Source of the DNA: Hydrogenovibrio marinus
GTDB taxonomy: Bacteria > Pseudomonadota > Gammaproteobacteria > Thiomicrospirales > Thiomicrospiraceae
Assembly: GCF_013340845.1 (NCBI RefSeq)
Contig: NZ_AP020335.1
Location: 62,001 to 126,000 of the forward strand
Direction of reading: 5' to 3'
Length of the DNA stretch: 64,000 bases
Part shown: positions 18,923 to 27,900 of the stretch, in pieces
Position numbering within the stretch: the stretch's first letter is position 1
How the letters are laid out: every line of letters starts with the position of its first letter
Notes under the pieces: generated by a model
What the model was told of the DNA's origin: nothing
The model's database searches: none
Seen by the model: the letters and a program-made list of their open reading frames with translations, nothing else
Program-made: the position numbers and the translations under genes

Positions 18923-21006
18923 GATTTGTCGGGCTCTTGTGCCTCATCGGCATTTTGGTGTTGTAACTGATATTGGTATTCAAATTTTCGTTTTAGGAAA
19001 AGTCCCGGCTGGTCAGGAATCTGGTTCAACCAAGCTTTTTCCGCCTGCTCTTCTTCTGTCAGTTTTTTGCCGGATTGTGCAGATGTCTTGCCGTCCATTT
19101 GATCAGAAAGTCGCGTTGGCGACGTCTTTTTTTGCGCCAAACTCTGTTGATTTTTGTCTGCGTTCACCTGTGACATTTCTGTTGCCTGTTGACCGGTTTG
19201 TCCATTTTTCTTGCTGGCATCAGACGGTTTATTTTTTTGCTGTTTGCCTTGATCGTTTGACTCTTGGTTGTCTTGTTTGCTGTTCTGTTTTTCTTTTTCG
19301 GCAGCTTTTTGTGCATTGGCTTGTTTGTTTTGTTGATCCTTATGGTCTGAAGGCGTTTGCTGTGACTTAGGTTGTACGGGTTGATTCAAGTCGTTTTTGG
19401 CATCTGACTTACCGGACTGATTCGCATTGGAATTTTCTTGTCCTTGTTTTTGCGGTTGATTGCCACCGAAACCCTTTTGTTTGCTTTGTTGGTTACTCTG
19501 TTGATTATCCTGAGCTTGCGATTGTGATGAAGCATCCTTCTGATGCTGATTTTTTTGCTTTAACAGGTTATCAACCAATTGTAGATTTTGCTTAGCTTGT
19601 TGCCAATCTGGGCGCGACTTTAAGGCAGATTCATATTGCTCTTTGGCCTTTTCCAGCTTTCCAAGGTGAGCATAGGCATTGCCTTGGTTGTAGTGACCTT
19701 GTGGAGATGGATCCAGTTTGAACTGCTTGAGCGCCTCTTGGTAATCTCCGGCTTTGTAGTAGCTTGCGCCTTTCCATGCTGGGCTTTCAAAGCGGTCGGC
19801 CGCGGTTTCATAATCTTTTTGTCGCCATTTTTCGTAGCCTTGCTGATCGGGAGATTTGAAAACATCAGTGAAATGTACACTGGCATCTTCATGCCTGTTT
19901 TTATCGATTGGTTCGGCGGCATAGCTTGAAGGAGAGTAAGCACTGCCGGCAGCCAGTAGCCAAGCAGCCAGTAAGCCGCTGATGGAAACGCTAAATAACC
20001 AGCCTCGACGGTAAGCCAATGCTGCCAACGGAATCAACAAATACAGCAGATATACGCCCTTATCCAGCCAGGCAACGAAGGATTTCGGTGGTGTTTGCTT
20101 ATCTTTTGCCTGCTGAGTCGGTAATTGGTTCAGGAAGGGCGGCAACAGCACAGAGAGGTCGTCATCCGAGTTTTGCATCAGCGTAACGCGAGCACCCAGA
20201 GATTGTGCCAATTTCTGAATTTGTTCCACTGGGATTTTTGCCATGATGATTTTGCCGGAGTCATCTTTTAACAGGCCATAATTCGGCACCGGAATCGGGC
20301 CGCCATCGGGCGTACCACTGATGAGAATACTGACGCTGACATCGGCATGTTTGATTAAGGAAATCACTTCAGGGACTTCTTTGGCTTCGATATCGTCCAT
20401 CACCCAAATCAAGTGACCATGCTTCACATGCGCGCCATTGAAGAGGCTGAGTGCCTGCTTCACACCCTCAACAGCGTTAGAACCGTATTTTGGCATCATG
20501 GTCGGGTTCAAATGTGGAATCAGCGAGAGTAGGGTTTCGTTGTCGTCGGAAATCGGTGCCAGAGTATGCGCTGTGCCCGCGTACACCACCATGCCGCTTG
20601 CCATTTCTGGATGTTGTTTGAGCAAGTCGATGAGTTTGTATTGCGTGCGGGTGATGCGATTCGGTTTCAGGTCGTCGGCCAACATGGAAAGTGACAGATC
20701 CTGCAAAATAACGGTACCCTCAGTCGATTTTTCCGCGGGGACCTTAACCTGTTCCCATGTTGGACCAGATAATGCGATGATGGCACTAAACCAAATCGCC
20801 ATCAAGCCAACCACTTCCCAGGGTTTGTCAGCATTTTCTGCAGATTTACCAAGCAAGATGGGTTTGAAGCTCGGGTTGATAATTTCCTGCCAGCTACTTT
20901 GCTCACTTCTGCGTTGCCAAAGTTTCCAACCTAACCAAGCGGCAGGCAACAATACCAGCAGCCATTCCGGGCGTAGGAAATGGAAGGTCATTTGCGTGGC
21001 GTTCAC
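18916..21006 (-). CDS. VWA domain plus TPR protein, BatB-BatC fusion (first Bat operon)
   Basis: This 696-aa inner-membrane protein starts at a GTG with AAGGAGG before it, overlapping the upstream VWA gene by 4 bp. Two N-terminal spans precede a VWA domain (~90-300) with the MIDAS motif DLSLS (VILQDLSLSM). The usual TDG is replaced by MDD. A third span (~310-350) is followed by TPR units (~395-480: GHYNQGNAYAHLGKLEKAKE). The last ~190 residues are Gln/Asn/Lys/Ser-rich and probably disordered. BatB and BatC are separate in Bacteroides but fused in many proteobacteria. It likely assembles with the neighbouring VWA protein. Confidence 0.88.
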   Translation of the reverse strand: MNATQMTFHFLRPEWLLVLLPAAWLGWKLWQRRSEQSSWQEIINPSFKPILLGKSAENADKPWEVVGLMAIWFSAIIALSGPTWEQVKVPAEKSTEGTVILQDLSLSMLADDLKPNRITRTQYKLIDLLKQHPEMASGMVVYAGTAHTLAPISDDNETLLSLIPHLNPTMMPKYGSNAVEGVKQALSLFNGAHVKHGHLIWVMDDIEAKEVPEVISLIKHADVSVSILISGTPDGGPIPVPNYGLLKDDSGKIIMAKIPVEQIQKLAQSLGARVTLMQNSDDDLSVLLPPFLNQLPTQQAKDKQTPPKSFVAWLDKGVYLLYLLIPLAALAYRRGWLFSVSISGLLAAWLLAAGSAYSPSSYAAEPIDKNRHEDASVHFTDVFKSPDQQGYEKWRQKDYETAADRFESPAWKGASYYKAGDYQEALKQFKLDPSPQGHYNQGNAYAHLGKLEKAKEQYESALKSRPDWQQAKQNLQLVDNLLKQKNQHQKDASSQSQAQDNQQSNQQSKQKGFGGNQPQKQGQENSNANQSGKSDAKNDLNQPVQPKSQQTPSDHKDQQNKQANAQKAAEKEKQNSKQDNQESNDQGKQQKNKPSDASKKNGQTGQQATEMSQVNADKNQQSLAQKKTSPTRLSDQMDGKTSAQSGKKLTEEEQAEKAWLNQIPDQPGLFLKRKFEYQYQLQHQNADEAQEPDKSW

Positions 21007-22073
21007 GATTGACCTCCTTGAGCACTTTCAGCGTTGTCGGGGGTATTGGTCGTAGCGGAGTGCTGCATGGGCGAGCGGTAAAGTCGATGTGCAACCATCA
21101 ATAGACTCAGCAATAGCGCCAGACCTAAAGGCCAGACAAACAGTTCTTCACGCATGCGGTACTGGTGTAGTAAATGAGGGGTCGACTCCAGCTTGTCGAT
21201 GCTAGCGTAAACCTCATTGAGTTTGTCCGTATCGGCAGCATAGAAGAATTTACCTCCGGTGATTTTGGCAATATTTTTCAGAGTGGCCAAATCCATATCG
21301 CTACCACCGAAGAAGACATTCATCGCGCTTTCCTGCGATTGACCGATGCCAATGGTGTAGATTTTCAGCCCCATTTTTTTCGCTTGTTTGGCAGCATCAA
21401 TCGGTTGTACCGTACCAGCGGTATTGGAGCCGTCGGTCAATAGAATCATCACCGCGTTTTTCTGATTCGCCTGACGTAAATGTTTTAGGGTGATACCAAT
21501 AGCATCACCGATGGCGGTGTTGTTGCCTGCCATGCCGATTTCGGTTTCGTTCAACAGGGATTCGACCGTTTTCAGGTCATAAGTCAGTGGACTTTGCAAG
21601 AAAGCTTGTGTGCCGAAAACTACCAAGCCCATGCGGTCGCCTTGACGTTTTTTGATGAATTGCGACACTACAGTTTTCACCGATGTAAGGCGATCGACAG
21701 GTCGACCGTTCAAGGTCATGTCATTCTTTTCCATACTGCCGGACAAATCGACAGCCAGCATCATGTCTTTACCGGTCTGAGTGAAGGCGGCCGGAGTCAA
21801 AAACCAAACCGGGCGCATGGCGGCTAGAACCAAGAACAGCCATAGCAGCACAAATAACCACGGAATTCGACGCTGTTGGCCATTGGCCTCCAGGGAGGGC
21901 AACCTAGCAGATTTTGAGAGTCTTGCCATCAAGTGCGGGGCGAATAGTGGTAACTGCTTTTGAGAAGCTGGTGGCAGAATCAGGCGGATAATCCATGGCA
22001 ATGGCAGGAATGCCAGCATCCATGCCCACAGGAAACTGAAGCTATCGAAAAAGTCTAGCCAATCCAGGTTCAT
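21003..22073 (-). CDS. VWA domain membrane protein, BatA-like (first Bat operon)
   Basis: This 356-aa protein has membrane spans near the N-terminus and at the C-terminus (LFVWPLGLALLLSLLMVAHR), flanking a VWA domain. The complete MIDAS is seen as DLSGSM (MLAVDLSGSMEKND) and ILLTDGSNTAG. Such aerotolerance-type VWA proteins are thought to be handled by the MoxR AAA+ ATPase of the same operon. The start overlaps the DUF4381 stop (ATGA) and its end overlaps the next gene (GTGA). A degenerate copy of the dispersed motif is in the coding region at 21898. Confidence 0.9.
   Translation of the reverse strand: MNLDWLDFFDSFSFLWAWMLAFLPLPWIIRLILPPASQKQLPLFAPHLMARLSKSARLPSLEANGQQRRIPWLFVLLWLFLVLAAMRPVWFLTPAAFTQTGKDMMLAVDLSGSMEKNDMTLNGRPVDRLTSVKTVVSQFIKKRQGDRMGLVVFGTQAFLQSPLTYDLKTVESLLNETEIGMAGNNTAIGDAIGITLKHLRQANQKNAVMILLTDGSNTAGTVQPIDAAKQAKKMGLKIYTIGIGQSQESAMNVFFGGSDMDLATLKNIAKITGGKFFYAADTDKLNEVYASIDKLESTPHLLHQYRMREELFVWPLGLALLLSLLMVAHRLYRSPMQHSATTNTPDNAESAQGGQS
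21898..21915 (+). repeat. Dispersed ~20-bp motif, degenerate copy 5
   Basis: GGCAACCTAGCAGATTTT matches 15 of 18 consensus positions. It lies on the non-coding strand of the BatA-like gene. It may be a decayed copy or chance. Confidence 0.35.
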
Positions 22074-22570
22074 TTGTGATGCCCTTTGATCCAGTGTTTC
22101 ACATAGTCCAGCGTTTGCTGGATATCCTGAGGTTCAAGCGGTTGATTTGGATTGTAAAGCGAAGCGAAGCACGCCTCTAAACCATCCGGCTGTTGCACGT
22201 AGGAAGCATTTTGTTTGAGGAAATAAATCCAATCCTGACCTGTCAGTGCAGCCACTTGTTTACGCCCATAGCTGGTGATAGCTACTTGTTTCAATAATTG
22301 GTTGGCGATTTGCAGTTGGCGTCTCGGGTCATCGGATTGAGCGATGGCATTGTCGAACAGGGACTGTGCCTGACGGCGATATTGGTTTTGTTTGCGTTGA
22401 TTTAGAAAGTACCAGGTCGAACCGATCAAGATGCCGCCTATCCCGATAAATAGCGCAATGAGTGAATCAGAAATAGGCCACCAACCGACAGGTGGCGGCA
22501 CCACAATATCGTTTAGCCGTGACAAAGCGGCTTGTAGTTGTGGAGAAAGTTCTGGTGTGAGGTTTGCCAT
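22070..22570 (-). CDS. DUF4381 family membrane protein (first Bat operon)
   Basis: This 166-aa protein has a Pro-rich start (VVPPPVGWWPISDSLIALFI), one membrane span (~25-55) and a basic cytoplasmic tail of short helices. The PPPxxWWP signature after an N-terminal stretch is typical of DUF4381, always found between DUF58 and VWA genes in MoxR clusters. It is an inferred accessory subunit of the VWA complex. The gene is spaced 1 bp from the DUF58 stop and overlaps the VWA gene by 4 bp. Confidence 0.85.
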   Translation of the reverse strand: MANLTPELSPQLQAALSRLNDIVVPPPVGWWPISDSLIALFIGIGGILIGSTWYFLNQRKQNQYRRQAQSLFDNAIAQSDDPRRQLQIANQLLKQVAITSYGRKQVAALTGQDWIYFLKQNASYVQQPDGLEACFASLYNPNQPLEPQDIQQTLDYVKHWIKGHHK

Positions 22571-22571
22571 A

Positions 22572-23510
22572 TCAGCTCACCACCTTCTGCGCACGCAGAC
22601 TTTCCAACACATTATCCTGTGTGGGTACCGACAGCATTGGGATTTGCAAGCTATAGCTCAGTTGCTGCAAAGCATCGAATCTAGAAGCGTATTGCGTATG
22701 ATAGTCCGCCAATTGTCGCGACGAAAAAGTGTCGAAATCCGTTTGATTTTCGCCGTCTGTCAGTTTCAAAATGCCTTGGCTAGGCAGGTCGGCCTCGACG
22801 GGATCGAATACATGGATCAATACAATTTCACACTGGCGTTTGAAGTGCGAGAGCGTATCGAAAAAGGTTGGCTCCATGTCCAGAAAATCGCCAATCAAAT
22901 ACACACGCGTGCCGGACTTCAAATGGGGTAAAACTTGTGAGAGGTGGTGCTGCCAGTTATCTCTGGTGCCGGGTCTAAGGACCTGTTGTTGAAGAGTGGT
23001 CGCGGCATTCAAAAATTGAAGAACATTCTTTGCCTGATGTTTCGGTTCTATCCATTTATGGCCAAGGTGGTTGAAAACATAACCGCCGAAACGATCACCT
23101 TCCTGTAACGTCACCCAACCCAGGGTTGCGGCAATGTTCAGTGCTTGCACTGATTTGAAACGGGTCTGGCTGCCGAAAAACAATTTGGGGCTTTGCTCCA
23201 GAATACACAGAACAGGGCGCTCCAACTCCTCGGTAAAAAGTTTGGTGTGGTATTTTCGGGTGCGAGCACTGACTTTCCAGTCGATATGTCGGATATCGTC
23301 ACCAGGCGCATACTCGCGAACTTCATTAAACTCCATGCCTCGTCCTTTACGGATGGCTTGGCGATAACCGGCTTTTTCGGAAATAAGTCTCTGCTGACTG
23401 TTCAACCGCAGACGTTTCACATGAAACCGAAGTTGCAGCAGACTATCCAGCTGTGAATAGATCGCTGGATTATCGAAAAATGAAGTAGGTGAGCTATTGG
23501 TCTCTGACAT
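22572..23510 (-). CDS. DUF58 domain protein (first Bat operon)
   Basis: About 312 aa from the ATG at 23510; a TTG at 23525 is the longer alternative. The DUF58 signature is clear: GRGMEFNEVREYAPGDDIRH, then IDWKVSARTRKYHTKLFTEE. A degenerate VWA-like fold follows. DUF58 proteins are cytoplasmic or membrane-associated partners of MoxR ATPases. The sequence lacks the two N-terminal spans of long DUF58 proteins and so is the short, soluble type. It sits 25 bp after moxR and 1 bp before the DUF4381 gene. Confidence 0.9.
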   Translation of the reverse strand: MSETNSSPTSFFDNPAIYSQLDSLLQLRFHVKRLRLNSQQRLISEKAGYRQAIRKGRGMEFNEVREYAPGDDIRHIDWKVSARTRKYHTKLFTEELERPVLCILEQSPKLFFGSQTRFKSVQALNIAATLGWVTLQEGDRFGGYVFNHLGHKWIEPKHQAKNVLQFLNAATTLQQQVLRPGTRDNWQHHLSQVLPHLKSGTRVYLIGDFLDMEPTFFDTLSHFKRQCEIVLIHVFDPVEADLPSQGILKLTDGENQTDFDTFSSRQLADYHTQYASRFDALQQLSYSLQIPMLSVPTQDNVLESLRAQKVVS

Positions 23511-23535
23511 GGTTGCGTCCGACAAAATGCCTGAA

Positions 23536-24507
23536 TTAGATGACAGGAACCAGTTGAATCAATTGGTCAACCAGTTTATCTGCGGTCATGCCTGCCGCTT
23601 CACCTTCAAAACTTAGCAGGATACGGTGACGGAACACATCATGCACCACTGCCTGAACTTCTTCCGGGCTGACATAATCCTGACCTTTCAGCCAAGCCAA
23701 AGCGCGCGCACCGCGAGAGAGTGCTAGGGTTGCACGTGGACTCACACCAAATTCAATGGCCTTGGCGAGTGTGGGGTCGTATTTTTCGAGCTGGCGTGTT
23801 GCCATGACCAATTCAACGATATAAGTCTTGGTTTCTTCCGACAGATATAAGTTCAGAATTTCGTTACGTGCTTCGAATAAATCTACTTGGCTTAGTGGTT
23901 CGAAGTAAGGAAAGCCTGCGGCATTCTCTCTAGCTTCATCTTCCACCAAGTCGAGAATGTGTCTTTCCGTTTCTGCATTTGGGTAATCGATTCGGACATG
24001 AAGCATGAAACGGTCAAGTTGTGCTTCCGGCAAAGGATAAGTGCCTTCCTGTTCAATTGGGTTTTGCGTCGCCATGACCATGAACAGGCGCTCAAGCGGT
24101 AAAGTGTGTTTACCAACGGTGACTTGTTCTTCAGCCATGGCTTCCAATAATGCAGACTGTACTTTAGCGGGCGCGCGGTTGATTTCATCGGCCAAAATCA
24201 GGTTATGGAAAATAGGCCCCTTTTGTAACCCGAATTCACCATTGGGTTGTAAGACTTCTGTCCCGGTGATGTCAGAAGGCAATAAATCCGGCGTGAATTG
24301 GATGCGATGATAATCGCCTTCAATCAATTCTGACAGGGTTTTAATGGCTTTGGTTTTTGCCAAACCTGGAGGGCCTTCCACCAACAAATGACCATCTGCC
24401 AGTAAGGCGACCAGCATACGCTCTGTTAAGTGAGGTTGACCGAGAATGTGTTGATTCAGTCTCGTCAATAATGCAGAAAATTTTTCGGACAAAGTGGTTG
24501 CGGACAT
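23536..24507 (-). CDS. MoxR-type AAA+ ATPase (first Bat operon)
   Basis: This 323-aa AAA+ ATPase carries Walker A GPPGLAKT (45-52), Walker B LILADEIN (103-110) and the sensor-1 block VMATQNPIEQEGTYPLPEAQ. The C-terminal lid includes GVSPRATLALSRGARALAWL. MoxR ATPases act as chaperones that insert metals into, or mature, VWA-containing partners. It is the first gene of the minus-strand operon reading moxR-DUF58-DUF4381-VWA-VWA/TPR-BatD. An AAAGG ribosome site precedes the ATG. It is paralogous to the ATPase at 35501. Confidence 0.93.
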   Translation of the reverse strand: MSATTLSEKFSALLTRLNQHILGQPHLTERMLVALLADGHLLVEGPPGLAKTKAIKTLSELIEGDYHRIQFTPDLLPSDITGTEVLQPNGEFGLQKGPIFHNLILADEINRAPAKVQSALLEAMAEEQVTVGKHTLPLERLFMVMATQNPIEQEGTYPLPEAQLDRFMLHVRIDYPNAETERHILDLVEDEARENAAGFPYFEPLSQVDLFEARNEILNLYLSEETKTYIVELVMATRQLEKYDPTLAKAIEFGVSPRATLALSRGARALAWLKGQDYVSPEEVQAVVHDVFRHRILLSFEGEAAGMTADKLVDQLIQLVPVI

Positions 24508-24628
24508 AAATACGCCTTTTATTAGTTCGCCAATGACAAGGGGTTCATTATATCGGCTTCAATTGATGCAAGTCTTTCAAGATACTTAAAAGAAGTTGGA
24601 TTTTGTGCGTATTTGTGGGGCGATAGCG

Positions 24629-26944
24629 TCAAACTTCGTTCTGATTGGAAGGAAGATATTCCATTAATACCGATTTTAGGTCGTCGATATTAATTGGTTT
24701 TGGCAAATAGTTGTCCATGCCAGCCATTAGGAAGCGTTCTTTGTCACCTTTCATGGCATTTGCCGTGAGGGCTACCACGACTTGAGGTATGATTTGGTTG
24801 GCCTTTTCCAGCATACGAATCTGTTTGGTGGCGTTGATACCGTTGAGTTTAGGCATGTTCTCATCCATAAGGATCAGGTCATACCGGCTCTCTTGAACCC
24901 TATCAACGGCTTCTAGACCGTCTTGAGCAATATCGAAGGTAAGCTCCAGTTTTTTCAAAATGGCAGACATCAGCATTTGGTTGGTGACGTTATCTTCCAC
25001 CAGCAAAATATGACCTTCGAAACTGTCTTGCAGGGTTTGTTTACGCTCGATTTCCGTTGCCATTTTCACTATTTTTGCTGGAACGGTGAACCCAAAACAA
25101 CTGCCTTTTGATTCCTCACTTTTAAGTTGAAGGTCTCCTCCCAGAAGCTGAATCAATTTTGCGCTGATGGTTAAACCAAGCCCTGTACCGCCGTATTTTC
25201 GGGTGGTAGAGCTTTCCGCTTGAGAAAAGGATTCAAAAATATCAGCTTGTTTTTCCAGAGGAATACCTATCCCTTCGTCCATGACTTTGCAGAGGAGTTG
25301 CTCCTTGTCCCAGTCATAGCTTGCCGTGAGGGTGATAGATTGTCCTGCGTCTGAGAATTTAACCGCGTTGGATAGGAAGTTACTCAATATCTGATTGATT
25401 CGCAGTACATCGGCTTCAAGTCTTGGTGGCATGCGATCAATGTTGATAATCAAGTCGATATTTTTTTCACTGCATCTCGCTAAGAACAAGTCGGCAACTT
25501 GGCTGATGGACTTTTGAGGGTCAAAGACCACAGGATCGATCTCCAGTTTACCGCTTTCAATTTTGCTCAAGTCGAGAATGTCGTTGATAATGCTCGTCAA
25601 AGCTTGGCTGGAAGTATCAATGATATCCAGATATTCTCTGGATTCCTTATCCTGATTTTTTTCTTTTAACAGCGCAATGAAGCCGAGAATCGCATTGAGT
25701 GGCGTGCGAATTTCATGTGACATGTTGGCGAGGAACTCCCCTTTGGCTTTGGTGGCAGCCAAGGCTTTGTCCTTTTCGATCATCAAGTGTTCGTTGATGC
25801 GCTCATTTTCTGAAATGTCGAACATGGAGATAACAAAACGATCGTAGAGCTTCGATTTCATGGCAGAAATCTGAAAAAGTGAGATTTCACCCTTATGGAG
25901 TACTTTTACCTTATGAGTTTGATGAGGATGATCTACGAGGTATTCAATCCACTTCTTGTCTGGAAATTTATAGATAAAGCCTTCTTCTTTGACAAAGAAG
26001 TCGCACACACATTCGTGTTCATGCTGGAATGCGTCCAAAGAGTCATAATCTTCAAAGAACGCAAAGAAGCCACCACTGGCATCAATTAACTTCTCGCCAT
26101 CGTTAATGATGATGATATTCGATTGAGATTCCAGGATATTGCGTGAGTAATCGCGCGATTCAGTAAGCTCCGAAATGGATTGATTGATGCTTCGGCTGAG
26201 ATGCCAGAAAATCCAAAGTCCGATCACGATCAAACTGATGGACAGGAGTATTTGATAGTTTCGGTACCTTTCCTTGTCTTTTTGTACACGTTGTTTCAGT
26301 TTTTTGTAATCCAAGGCATTGGTCAAAAAGACGCGGTTCGCGCTTTCTTTCAAGCGGTGAAAGATCGGTGTGAAGAATTTCATGTTGAGCTGAAATTCGG
26401 TAATTTTGCGCGAGAGAAGCGGCGATTTTTCTTGTTGAAGCTTGTCGATTTCCTCAAGTTGATCGTTTAACTCGACCAGCTTTTCGTTGATAAGACGAAA
26501 TTTAGGCAAAATATCTGCTGCTGCAAAGGAAAAGTGGTTGAAACGTTCGGGCTGGTAGGTTTGGAAACTTTCCAGTTTATCCGCATCCGGTAGGTTCAAG
26601 TCATAGCTATGATAAAAGTTACCACCATTATTCAATATGAAAAATGACTCATACACCTTGGATTCTTTTTCACTGATTTTTCGCAAGATGATGTTACGCA
26701 TGTGCTTGTTTGGAAATGCTGCCATCTGGTAGAACAGGGATTCGATATTGCGAATTTCCAAACTGATATCAGAGGTGACAACGCGTTGCACGTCAGCGTT
26801 TTGAATATGTTTATCCAGCGCATTGATGAAGTTTTCGATGCTGTAATTGATGATGGTTTGAGCAAAAAATCCGAGTACAAACAAAATCAATAGCGCCAAG
26901 AGTCGGTTCTTAGCCGTGTGTGAGAAAAGCGTAAAGGGGCTCAT
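24629..26944 (-). CDS. Hybrid sensor histidine kinase with receiver domain
   Basis: This 771-aa kinase has spans at ~13-33 and ~232-250 enclosing a ~200-residue helical periplasmic sensor. A PAS-like region follows (~270-385). HisKA (phospho-His near 407 in FLANMSHEIRTPLNAILGF) and HATPase (GEGIGIPLEKQADIFESF-like DEGIGIPL, then TGLGLTISAKLI) are complete. A receiver domain (~645-765) has acceptor Asp near 692 (LILMDENMPKLNG). There is no HPt domain or output domain, so a partner elsewhere must complete the phosphorelay. It overlaps by 4 bp with the substrate-binding protein gene at 26941, which probably supplies its signal. Confidence 0.92.
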   Translation of the reverse strand: MSPFTLFSHTAKNRLLALLILFVLGFFAQTIINYSIENFINALDKHIQNADVQRVVTSDISLEIRNIESLFYQMAAFPNKHMRNIILRKISEKESKVYESFFILNNGGNFYHSYDLNLPDADKLESFQTYQPERFNHFSFAAADILPKFRLINEKLVELNDQLEEIDKLQQEKSPLLSRKITEFQLNMKFFTPIFHRLKESANRVFLTNALDYKKLKQRVQKDKERYRNYQILLSISLIVIGLWIFWHLSRSINQSISELTESRDYSRNILESQSNIIIINDGEKLIDASGGFFAFFEDYDSLDAFQHEHECVCDFFVKEEGFIYKFPDKKWIEYLVDHPHQTHKVKVLHKGEISLFQISAMKSKLYDRFVISMFDISENERINEHLMIEKDKALAATKAKGEFLANMSHEIRTPLNAILGFIALLKEKNQDKESREYLDIIDTSSQALTSIINDILDLSKIESGKLEIDPVVFDPQKSISQVADLFLARCSEKNIDLIINIDRMPPRLEADVLRINQILSNFLSNAVKFSDAGQSITLTASYDWDKEQLLCKVMDEGIGIPLEKQADIFESFSQAESSTTRKYGGTGLGLTISAKLIQLLGGDLQLKSEESKGSCFGFTVPAKIVKMATEIERKQTLQDSFEGHILLVEDNVTNQMLMSAILKKLELTFDIAQDGLEAVDRVQESRYDLILMDENMPKLNGINATKQIRMLEKANQIIPQVVVALTANAMKGDKERFLMAGMDNYLPKPINIDDLKSVLMEYLPSNQNEV

Positions 26945-27795
26945 TTTCCCTGCCCTTCAGTGGAGAGTTCTTTCATGCGCTGATCATATTCTTGCTGGGT
27001 GAAGAAGCCATAGTTATAGAACACTTTGACACCAGTCTTAGAAGCGGCATAAGCCATGAATGCTTTGGCAAGAGCCGGGTTTTTGGAGTAGTTCAATAAG
27101 TCCAGTTCCAGTTTCTTCGGTTTTGACCATTTGGGATCAATGGGAATGAGGGTTAGGTAATCTTTGGTTTCCGGCCATTTGGTGACGGCATACCAGTTGA
27201 TGACGATGTCGGCATCTCCAGATTTAATGGCATGAAACAGGCGATGCGAGTCAGTGGTGAAGTAGGTGACGTTTTTATAGACCTTTTCGGCGATGTCTGC
27301 TTTTTTCAACATGGTATCCCCAGCCTTGCCGATAGCGCCTGAGGTTGGCGAGGATAAAACAACCGAGAGTTCCGGGTTCATAAGCTGGTTAAGGTCGTTG
27401 GTCAGATGTTTGGGGTTGTCTTTGGCAACGACCAAAGCTACACGGTTATAACCGACCAGCACATGCTCTAAGATCAGTCCTTCTTTTTCACCAATTCTAC
27501 GAAAGGAGTCGCTCCCTGGAAAATAGATGTCCCCTTGTTTTTCCTTCTTGATGGTTTGGTAAAGAAAACCCGACGCACCTTGATTGATTTCTATATTGAC
27601 GTGATGTTGTTTTTCAAACGCATCTGCTAAAACCTTAAGAGGCTTGATCATGGTGATGCCGGCATAAATAACCAAATCCGGGGATTTGTTCTGAGTTGCG
27701 GCATGAGGACTTTGATGGGTGACCATCTCGAAAACAGGCAGGATAAAGAACAGTAAGGCAGAAATACTGACGATGGCAACATTGCGAACATTCAT
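26941..27795 (-). CDS. Periplasmic substrate-binding protein, ModA/oxyanion type
   Basis: This 284-aa protein starts with an uncleaved-anchor or signal-peptide-like segment (VAIVSISALLFFILPVFEMV). It continues with the ModA-like fold: DLVIYAGITMIKPLKVLADA, NQGASGFLYQTIKKEKQGDI and later SPTSGAIGKAGD. ModA-type proteins bind molybdate, tungstate or related anions. No permease or ATPase gene is present. Instead the gene overlaps the hybrid kinase gene (ATGA), so it most likely senses a ligand for the kinase rather than feeding a transporter (inference). The ligand cannot be read from the sequence. Confidence 0.85.
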   Translation of the reverse strand: MNVRNVAIVSISALLFFILPVFEMVTHQSPHAATQNKSPDLVIYAGITMIKPLKVLADAFEKQHHVNIEINQGASGFLYQTIKKEKQGDIYFPGSDSFRRIGEKEGLILEHVLVGYNRVALVVAKDNPKHLTNDLNQLMNPELSVVLSSPTSGAIGKAGDTMLKKADIAEKVYKNVTYFTTDSHRLFHAIKSGDADIVINWYAVTKWPETKDYLTLIPIDPKWSKPKKLELDLLNYSKNPALAKAFMAYAASKTGVKVFYNYGFFTQQEYDQRMKELSTEGQGK

Positions 27796-27900
27796 GCTTT
27801 GTTATCCTCAAGGCGGTTATGACTTATACAAGGTAGCGGCACACATCAGTAAAAACCGGAAAATCGCCAGCACAATCCCAGAAGTCTTTAGTATTTTAGC

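Noticed and set aside
18916-19600. Gln/Asn-rich low-complexity coding stretch as a frameshift artefact
   Set aside because: The frame stays open, TPR units precede it, and a conserved tail follows; disordered C-termini are usual in BatC-type proteins.
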